A stretch of 27,027 nt of DNA from a virus, in IMG/VR virus record IMGVR_UViG_3300035698_028364, positions 1 to 27,027 of that record; one strand, given 5' to 3'. Made by a program: the position numbers and the translations under genes. This document shows positions 20,331 through 27,027 of the stretch, one piece after another (position 1 is the first letter of the stretch; each line of letters starts with the position of its first letter). The notes under the pieces were generated by a model, which ran no database searches, was not told the DNA's origin, and saw nothing but the letters and a program-made list of their open reading frames with translations.

Positions 20331-21178
20331 TGGACGAGTTGACAAGAATCGCTTTTGAAGAGAACCTGGTTAAGGAATTCGGATCTCTGGATGGTTCGAT
20401 CTATTCCAGGAAACGGTTTATTGCTTATATCAAAAAGCTACTCGAAGCAGGGGGTATCGGTAAGGAATACCAATTCAAGGCAGGTGTGGACCTAGAGGTT
20501 GATGTAAAAACTATTGGAGAGAATATCTATGAAGTCACTTACCTTTATAACAAAGGAGATGGCCCTACTGCTACTGTAACCAATTTCGTAGCGGAGTGGG
20601 GACACGAATTTGCTGAAGGAGAATTGAATATACATGTAGATGTGACCAGGAAGGATTACCCTCTGAATTCAGTATTGTGGGATAGTGGAGAAGTTTTTCC
20701 AGAGATTAGTGAGAACTTATCCTCATTAGGTGATATAGGTAAAAATGGTCACTATCTTGCGGATACTACTAACGCCAATTTCATATCTGGGACAGACACT
20801 GTAGTTGCACAAGGAGGAACTTATAATGATACAAATGGAAAGAATGGTATCTTAAAATCTACTATTACCAGACAAACAAGACATTTTTATGGTAGCATAG
20901 CCTCCCCATCAAGTTCTATTGTTTTAACAAGCCTATCATCTGTATTGGGAAGTTTGCCATCCGACTTAGAAATAGATCATGGTAAAACCCCACATAACTG
21001 TATCATCATCACTACTGGGGATATAGAGGTATATGCCAGTGGTCTCATGGTAGGAATGACCAAATTAGAGAATGTTACCCTCAATCCAAACACCAGCTTC
21101 CCTGAATTCTCTAAAGATTATAAAGTATATATTTCAACCGGTACCTCTACAGGAACCTTTACATTCCAGATTAATTAA
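20330..21178 (+). CDS. Structural protein candidate, 282 aa, tail-related
   Basis: The N-terminal part (about residues 1-40) is helical. Residues 45-115 have alternating strands that resemble an immunoglobulin-like or beta-sandwich domain. The C-terminal 130 residues are Ser, Thr and Gly rich with beta character, ending with a repeat of STGTSTGTFTFQ type. Composition and position before the giant fibre gene suggest a tail or fibre-attachment protein. It shares TAATG overlaps with both neighbours. No family is recognised. Confidence 0.65.
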   Translation: MDELTRIAFEENLVKEFGSLDGSIYSRKRFIAYIKKLLEAGGIGKEYQFKAGVDLEVDVKTIGENIYEVTYLYNKGDGPTATVTNFVAEWGHEFAEGELNIHVDVTRKDYPLNSVLWDSGEVFPEISENLSSLGDIGKNGHYLADTTNANFISGTDTVVAQGGTYNDTNGKNGILKSTITRQTRHFYGSIASPSSSIVLTSLSSVLGSLPSDLEIDHGKTPHNCIIITTGDIEVYASGLMVGMTKLENVTLNPNTSFPEFSKDYKVYISTGTSTGTFTFQIN

Positions 21179-24100
21179 TGATAACGATCGATAGTATAGC
21201 ACGAAACTTACCTTTGGTACCTTATAAAGAGGAAATCAAGATAAATTACTCAGGGGAGACATCAGGAACCATATTCGCCGAGATCCAAGGACCAAGTGGT
21301 ACATGGCACACAGCTTATATTACTTCCAGACAGTCCGGATATTTGACCTGTAGGGAATTACCTTACTCATTGGTTACTTGTGTTGTACGATTGTTACAAG
21401 GAAGTACCTATTCAAATCAGGTGAGCTATGACCCTGTACAGGTAAATAATGATGGAACACCGGTACCCTATACAGTACGAATAAACCACACCAAGAATAA
21501 CAATCCTGTAATTATCTCCAGAGAAATGCAAGGAGGTCACCACGTTTTTGACAATGTGTATGACTTCCTTTGGTTCCCTCAAACATTAATGGAGAGGGCC
21601 ATGACAGCATCTGTGAAAGGAAGTGATAGAGTGATCAGGACATATGCACTGGATGACCTCATCAGTATATCATCAATGCCCTACCCATTGTTGGACGTAG
21701 ATTTTGGTGTGGATGGATCTTTCCGTAATTACTGGGTATTACAGTCAGAATCTAAAAAAGAATTATCTGCAGCAACACTGATCGAGTATGCCCCGGATTG
21801 GCAAGGAGGTATTCCCCCTTTTTATGAAAATCCAGATGAAACCGGGTCGTTTGACCGATATGTATTTCCAATAGGAGTAGAGTGGGATGATGAGCGAGAA
21901 TTTACTGCAAATAATTGGACAAACGTACAAGAAGATAAGCATAATTGGAAACGTGTACAAGAGGCAGGACTGACCAATCCAGAAGTGAATTTTTGGTCAC
22001 GGCCTATTCCTATAAATGCCAATCAGGTAGATTGGTACCAGGAGAATAGGTTCATACGACTTTTTGAAAAGCCAAAACAGACAGGATCTGAGCACATACA
22101 TGTATATTCTTTCTATAAAGGTGAAACAAACAGGTTTGCCAACTTTGATATGCATGGAAATAACTATTATTTCTATGATCGACAGCCTGCACAGCGTGCG
22201 TGGGCAGATCTATCCACAGAAGAGAAGGAAGCATACGAGACGGAGCACGGTACAGTAGCAGACCCATTGGATGCAACTGTAGTGAAGAATATCAACAAGC
22301 TATGGATGATACTGGCCACTAAGGATATTTATGGAAATCTTAAGAGTGCCTGGTCAGCTCCTCAGTTGATCAAGGAAGGCGAAGGAGATCTGGTAAGGTA
22401 TTCCGTTTCCGGCAAGGGGGATATTAACGCTACGCGCCAGTATATCGCTGACAACAACATTCTGGATACACAAGAGATTGATGACCTGTATGAAGGCATC
22501 GGTTGGACGGATACCTATCAATATGGGGCACATAACTACATGGCCTATCGCGAATCTGCTGCAGATGAGTGGCAGGTGAGGAAGACTGCTGGAGAGCTTG
22601 GACAGTTCACCAAGGATTACTACAAACCATATCCGATTAATTATTACGACCGGATCAATAACATCCGTACTCGTGGTAACTACATACCTAATGGCATCAA
22701 TGCCCAGAATAATCCTGAAGACGAGATCGCCCAGTACAACTGGACCGATGCTCCACCGGCACCTTCGGATGTACCTATAGGATGGGAAATATACCGGGCC
22801 TCCACGGTAATGGCGCTCGATGAAACCAAGATGTTTGGAGAATGGACCATACAACTGGTTTCAGGACGATCTCCAATTTCAGACTATGTGCAGGCTTCCT
22901 ATGAGGCATTTCTGACCAAGATAGAAGGAACAGCCACACCAGGTGGTGACGAGGTGACCAGGGAATTTGATACAATCCAGTTGGATGCAAAGATGTTCAT
23001 AGAAGGTAAATCGATATATACTCTTAGTGAAGAGACTATTTACTTTGTATGGAAAAGGATATATAATTCTGGGAATCCGGACTCTACCGTTATTTACAAC
23101 AATTTTGGGAAAGTATGGAATAGTGGTACAGGAAAATATGAGAGTGATCCAGGAACCTTGGTCAGTACACCGCCTACCGGATTTTCTATATCTAACGGTG
23201 GAAGGACTTTAACAATAGATCATACAACAGTAGATTCGTCTGCTATTTTTGAACTTGGACAATATAGGGATGTAGAAGGTAATCAAGATTTTGGAGGTAC
23301 TTCTACCAATTATATAGAGTACCTTGCTGAAAAGACTATTGGTGATTATAAGGATCGCGTTGTACGTTCGGTAGTGGTTTCTGCGGAAACTCAGCAATTT
23401 GTAATAAAGGGAAATTCGGATATGACTTCCTTGGCTAAGGAGGACTTTATAGGAAAATCCAATATAAATATCAAGGCATTTGCTACAAATGTTGACTATA
23501 CTGCGGGAGGATGGTACAAATGGAACCATGTACATGATTTCAATTCGTTAAAGGAAGCTTCCAATGCAGTGGAATGGAAGGCAATAGAAGAAGCTATAAG
23601 TACCTATTGGATTAGCCTATCAGATACGGATATGAATCATAACGTACTATGGAGCGATGATGGGTTTGACCAGGAGGGTACAACATTCAACGTATATAAA
23701 TTCCAGGCACCTGCAGGAAATATTACTGTATATGATTACATAACAATCACCAGGATTAAAGAGGGTACCAATGCTGTAGATATAAAGTTGGCCCCGGAAT
23801 CCTTTGCAGTCCCGTTAAATATAGACTCAGATGCCTTTGATGGGGTTTCCAGAAAGGTATTTAAAGTTTCTGGACAAAACATCAAATTCCCAGTGTATAA
23901 TTGGGAGTTGGTAGATAAAAATGGTAATCTTATCGCAACTAAATTAGGGGCTACACAATTTGTATTTGACGCAGATAATAGTGCCAGTGTAGGGGACGAA
24001 GATTACAAACCTGCGGACATACCTACTTTTGTGGGACTTGTACCGATTACGGTACGTGTAACAGAGACTTCTTTAGGTATAAGTAGCCTATTTGAAGAAG

Positions 24101-26556
24101 GGCTAATTTCAAAAATAGCCGGAGGCGGATTGGCCATCAAAGGAGATAATGGTGAAGGGGGTATATCAGTGATCTACGACAACAATGATCTGGTACCTTC
24201 CAAGTCTGATGGTACTCCTATTGACGCAGTCAATGAGCAGACAACTATACAGGTATTCAAAGGAACAACTCCCATGCTTGGCGGTATCAGTGGGAATCAA
24301 TTTAAAATTGTTCTTCAGGCACTTCCATCAGGAGTTGTTGCAGGAGTACAGGATTACCTTACAATCAATGTGACAAGTTTGCCGGTCGCAGATAAGTCTA
24401 CAGTCTCATTCAAGATATATGAGAACAACATAAATCCAATTCAAGATGGTAGTGGTAATGATGTTGTATTTACATATAAACTCCTAAAGTCTAAGGCTGG
24501 TACAAATGGGTACACCATATCGATGACCAATGAGGCTCAGATCATAAATACAGATAGTAAGGGAGAGATCATTAAACACACGATGGATGGTAACACCAAT
24601 GCCCTGGCCAAATCCTCCATGAAGCTATATGATGGAGCTTCGGTAATAGATATTCGTGCAAACACCTTTTCCTTTAAATACAATGGTGTGACCATGCCTG
24701 TAATGCAGGAAAACTCAACTGCAAAATATTTCTGGCTACCTAATGGAGTTGGATCAAGTAATGGTGAATTATACATAAAGGCCATGAAGGCATCTTCTGA
24801 TTTTTATGTATTGAGCAATTCAACTGTCTTGCCAAGTACTCAGATAGATATAGGGGTCTCAATATCATACAATTCACAGACATTGTCCAAGTCATTGTCC
24901 CTGACCACAGTAGTAAGTCCACAGGACATGTTGAACATCAGAATCATTCCGAGAACAGCTACGGCTTTTGGACCAAATGATTTAAGTACATCGGCTTTGT
25001 ATTTTGATATAAAGTTCTACGCCGGAAATACGGAACGATCTCCATGGAGTACTCAGTATATTGTTAAAATCAACGGAGGAACTGTAACAGGAGTATATAA
25101 CAATTCTACCAAGACATTGACCATTACCAAAGCACGGGTAGTAGCTTTTCTGAATGCTGGGGTTACCTTCGAATGTGGTGGAGTGGTAGGATATATAGAT
25201 ATCCACAATACACAGGTATCAGAAGGTATTGTACAATTATTCTGCAAAGACGAAACACTTGCTTCTGGAGAAGTGAAATTGGATAATCCATTTGCCGCAC
25301 TTGGATCTCCATATGGAAGTATCATTTCGTATGATGAGGTGAGAAACGGAACCTCTACTTTTAGCAAGGCATCAAATAGCCGGACATGGTATAAAAGTTC
25401 TGTAGAAGCCATCTGGACCGTATTCCGAAATAAAAGTGATGGATACTGGTCAGCACCTATGCGTGTGGTTGGTGAGCGCGGACTTCCTGGAAAAAACCTG
25501 GTACAAGTAAAGATGTATTACAAACCTGGAACAGATACGACATCTATTCAGTGGTGGCTCAATCGCTGGGACGATCATTATCTACAGAGTACCCTGAATA
25601 CCTTCCTGGGCACATGGCAGTGGGGCTGGAGAGAGTGGAGTCAGGATATCCCAATCAGTGGAGAGATCTACTTCACAGAGAGAACATATGAATATGTTGG
25701 TTCTGGAAATGGGGACCAGGGAGCTAATAACGAATATCTTACATTTGCGGGATCATCGTGGAGTAGACCAGGACGTTTGACCGGTTTTGCAGGGATGGAA
25801 CCTGTATCTGTATTCTATAAGACATCGAGTACCACAGCGCCATCTAAACCTACGTTTACAACCTATACCGCTGCTTCAAATCATGTTCTATGGAAGATTG
25901 ATCCAAGTGCTGTAGGTGCAGGTACCTATGACTATATCTGGATCTCCATGGCTAAAAAAGACTCTAACGGGAATATAGTTGGAAGTTGGACAACCCCAGT
26001 AATATGGAAAGCGGCTAGAGGATATGATGGGTTAAAAGGGGCCAAGGGAGATAAAGGGGACAAGGGAGATAAAGGGGACAAGGGAGATAAAGGTGATATA
26101 GGAGTAATAGGATATGATGGACCAAAAGGGGATAAGGGTGATAAGGGTGATAAGGGTGATCCTGGGGTAGCTGATGGACTTCAAAAAGTCTGGATAATTC
26201 AGTCTCAAGGCACAGTTGCGTTGACGACATCCCCAAAGTCTGTTACAGCAAAAATAGATGTTGGGGATACTTTATCTAAAAGATTATTGTTTACATGTGC
26301 TACTAGATTGTATCATAATAGTAATTCATCTAGTAACGGTACGATAACTATATGGGGAAGAACTTCTGTAACAGGAACCCCAGTACCCTTATCTAATGGA
26401 GTTGGGATTGTTTGGGCAAAAACCAGTGGATTTCCAATGTCACTCACGCACATATACTTTGATACGGGATGTACATATAGGTATTTTGAAGTTGCGCTTA
26501 GCCATGATGGGGGGTCATCGTATGGGACTATATTAAAAATTGAAAGACTGAGTTAA
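21178..26556 (+). CDS. Giant tail fibre protein with collagen-like tract, 1792 aa
   Basis: This is very probably the receptor-contacting fibre. The N-terminal about 150 residues are a beta domain likely to anchor the tail. The long middle has repeated segments with a WS-P or W-T-P pattern after DxxGN turns (for example DIYGNLKSAWSAPQ, KSDGYWSAPMRV, DSNGNIVGSWTTPV), suggesting tandem beta modules. Residues about 1615-1663 are Gly-X-Y triplets dominated by GDK, a collagen-like trimeric stalk. The last about 125 residues form a beta-rich head domain, a usual place for receptor binding. The triplets are encoded by near-identical 18-bp and 9-bp DNA repeats that can change length. The start overlaps the preceding stop (TAATG). 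Confidence 0.85.
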   Translation: MITIDSIARNLPLVPYKEEIKINYSGETSGTIFAEIQGPSGTWHTAYITSRQSGYLTCRELPYSLVTCVVRLLQGSTYSNQVSYDPVQVNNDGTPVPYTVRINHTKNNNPVIISREMQGGHHVFDNVYDFLWFPQTLMERAMTASVKGSDRVIRTYALDDLISISSMPYPLLDVDFGVDGSFRNYWVLQSESKKELSAATLIEYAPDWQGGIPPFYENPDETGSFDRYVFPIGVEWDDEREFTANNWTNVQEDKHNWKRVQEAGLTNPEVNFWSRPIPINANQVDWYQENRFIRLFEKPKQTGSEHIHVYSFYKGETNRFANFDMHGNNYYFYDRQPAQRAWADLSTEEKEAYETEHGTVADPLDATVVKNINKLWMILATKDIYGNLKSAWSAPQLIKEGEGDLVRYSVSGKGDINATRQYIADNNILDTQEIDDLYEGIGWTDTYQYGAHNYMAYRESAADEWQVRKTAGELGQFTKDYYKPYPINYYDRINNIRTRGNYIPNGINAQNNPEDEIAQYNWTDAPPAPSDVPIGWEIYRASTVMALDETKMFGEWTIQLVSGRSPISDYVQASYEAFLTKIEGTATPGGDEVTREFDTIQLDAKMFIEGKSIYTLSEETIYFVWKRIYNSGNPDSTVIYNNFGKVWNSGTGKYESDPGTLVSTPPTGFSISNGGRTLTIDHTTVDSSAIFELGQYRDVEGNQDFGGTSTNYIEYLAEKTIGDYKDRVVRSVVVSAETQQFVIKGNSDMTSLAKEDFIGKSNINIKAFATNVDYTAGGWYKWNHVHDFNSLKEASNAVEWKAIEEAISTYWISLSDTDMNHNVLWSDDGFDQEGTTFNVYKFQAPAGNITVYDYITITRIKEGTNAVDIKLAPESFAVPLNIDSDAFDGVSRKVFKVSGQNIKFPVYNWELVDKNGNLIATKLGATQFVFDADNSASVGDEDYKPADIPTFVGLVPITVRVTETSLGISSLFEEGLISKIAGGGLAIKGDNGEGGISVIYDNNDLVPSKSDGTPIDAVNEQTTIQVFKGTTPMLGGISGNQFKIVLQALPSGVVAGVQDYLTINVTSLPVADKSTVSFKIYENNINPIQDGSGNDVVFTYKLLKSKAGTNGYTISMTNEAQIINTDSKGEIIKHTMDGNTNALAKSSMKLYDGASVIDIRANTFSFKYNGVTMPVMQENSTAKYFWLPNGVGSSNGELYIKAMKASSDFYVLSNSTVLPSTQIDIGVSISYNSQTLSKSLSLTTVVSPQDMLNIRIIPRTATAFGPNDLSTSALYFDIKFYAGNTERSPWSTQYIVKINGGTVTGVYNNSTKTLTITKARVVAFLNAGVTFECGGVVGYIDIHNTQVSEGIVQLFCKDETLASGEVKLDNPFAALGSPYGSIISYDEVRNGTSTFSKASNSRTWYKSSVEAIWTVFRNKSDGYWSAPMRVVGERGLPGKNLVQVKMYYKPGTDTTSIQWWLNRWDDHYLQSTLNTFLGTWQWGWREWSQDIPISGEIYFTERTYEYVGSGNGDQGANNEYLTFAGSSWSRPGRLTGFAGMEPVSVFYKTSSTTAPSKPTFTTYTAASNHVLWKIDPSAVGAGTYDYIWISMAKKDSNGNIVGSWTTPVIWKAARGYDGLKGAKGDKGDKGDKGDKGDKGDIGVIGYDGPKGDKGDKGDKGDPGVADGLQKVWIIQSQGTVALTTSPKSVTAKIDVGDTLSKRLLFTCATRLYHNSNSSSNGTITIWGRTSVTGTPVPLSNGVGIVWAKTSGFPMSLTHIYFDTGCTYRYFEVALSHDGGSSYGTILKIERLS
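26020..26166 (+). repeat. Collagen-like minisatellite inside the fibre gene
   Basis: A DNA unit of about 18 bp encoding GDKGDK recurs in tandem in the first block, and a 9-bp unit GGTGATAAG recurs in the second block. The two blocks are separated by a short non-repetitive part encoding DIGVIGYDGP. Such identity at DNA level favours slippage and recombination, so the stalk length may vary between isolates. Confidence 0.8.
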
Positions 26557-26614
26557 TAGCATAGCGATATATGGTCCTTTTGTGTATTGTATTATTTCTT
26601 TTATCTTTTATTTT

Positions 26615-26647
26615 TTGTATATTATACTTGTTAAGAAATACTTGCAA
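26615..26647 (+). promoter_or_regulatory. Phage promoter motif after the fibre gene
   Basis: This is a full 33-bp match: TTGTATATT, 4 bp, TTGTTAA, 7 bp, TTGCAA. It lies 58 bp upstream of the start of the last gene in the window. The flanking spacer 26557-26705 shows no terminator. Confidence 0.78.
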
Positions 26648-26705
26648 TACCTATATAGGCTGTCTATCAACGAATGAGATGTTACAAGCATAAACCGCAT
26701 AATCA

Positions 26706-27027
26706 ATGATAAATAAAACACCGCAGGAATCAATAGAAGGATTAGTTAATTTATTGACTAATTTGGAAATCAACAAAGTTAATGTTGACGGTTCAAAGGT
26801 ATTGTCAGATAATAATTATACCAACGAGGAGAAAACTAAAGTAGCAGCCAATACTACAAAGGTATCTAATGCAACCCACACAGGAGATGTTACCGGATCT
26901 GGAGAACTGACTATTGGTAATGCAAAAGTAACAAACGAAAAATTATCGGACGTACCCACGATGACCATTAAGGGGAAAAACACAACCGGAACTGGTTCTG
27001 TTTTAGATTTATCGGTATCAGAAGTAA
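26706..27027 (+). CDS. Tail fibre or collar protein, partial
   Basis: The gene starts at the ATG at 26706 and runs off the right edge after 107 codons. The visible part has an N-terminal helix, then the pattern THTGDVTGSGELTI, a KVTNEKLSDV segment and a TMTIKGKNTTGTGSVLDLSV segment. This string of motifs (THTGDVTG, then KL-N/D, then T-KGNN-TG-S--LDL) is widespread in phage tail fibre and appendage proteins and usually lies in repeated shaft modules. It has its own phage promoter 58 bp upstream. The C-terminal part that would show receptor binding is missing. Confidence 0.75.
   Translation, partial: MINKTPQESIEGLVNLLTNLEINKVNVDGSKVLSDNNYTNEEKTKVAANTTKVSNATHTGDVTGSGELTIGNAKVTNEKLSDVPTMTIKGKNTTGTGSVLDLSVSEV

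Noticed and set aside
26015-26236. 73-aa leftward frame opposite the collagen-like repeat
   Set aside because: Its Pro/Leu/Tyr repeat is the simple antisense reading of the Gly-Asp-Lys codons.

Overview
This window looks like part of a double-stranded DNA tailed phage of Bacteroidota, probably crAss-like (Crassvirales or a near relative). The evidence is a ~756-residue large terminase, a ~758-residue portal of the crAss type, an AT-rich genome, promoters ending in a TAnnTTTG-like -7 element, and a Bacteroidota-style signal peptide on one cargo gene. The family assignment is inferred from protein character, not from a search. Genes end in TAA, TAG and TGA with tight overlaps, so the standard bacterial code is in use here.

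Layout. (1) 1-3.4 kb, leftward: small, mostly unrecognised genes and microproteins. Several are separate units, each with a repeated GTGGATATG-type element upstream and a hairpin downstream. A DEDDh exonuclease operon also reads leftward here. (2) 3.5-8.2 kb, rightward: a tightly overlapping operon (zinc ribbon, a wHTH-like protein, several unknowns, an SH3-like DUF2158-type protein, an M15 endolysin), then a two-gene operon ending in a calcineurin-like phosphoesterase and a strong terminator. (3) 8.2-9.55 kb, leftward: a secreted cargo protein and a cluster of nine tRNA-like sequences. Six are intact (Glu, Thr, Asn, Ile, Met, Asp) and three are degraded (Tyr, Ser, Gln). (4) 9.8-12.8 kb, rightward: large terminase and a protein made of two GroES-like domains in tandem. 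(5) 12.8-13.3 kb: two decayed genes. (6) 13.3-16.5 kb, leftward: a complete plasmid-type replicon with a Rep_3 (RepE/RepB-type) initiator, an iteron array, a ParA ATPase and two paralogous ribbon-helix-helix (RHH) proteins. (7) 16.5-17.3 kb: operator-like palindromes, a 61-aa gene and a multi-hairpin region. (8) 17.3-27 kb, rightward: portal, two structural genes, a 1792-aa fibre with a collagen-like tract, and the start of another fibre gene that runs off the window.

The main result is that a plasmid replication and partition cassette lies between the terminase and portal genes of a tailed phage. This is what a phage-plasmid would carry: the virus could persist as a low-copy circular episome, using Rep plus iterons to replicate and ParA plus RHH adaptors to segregate, and then switch to virion production. 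No integrase is visible in the window. The second result is the tandem GroES-like protein, which may help the host chaperonin fold capsid proteins. The third is a 33-bp promoter-like sequence, or its 20-bp core, repeated with fixed spacing at seven gene or operon starts. It suggests one coordinated late transcription programme.
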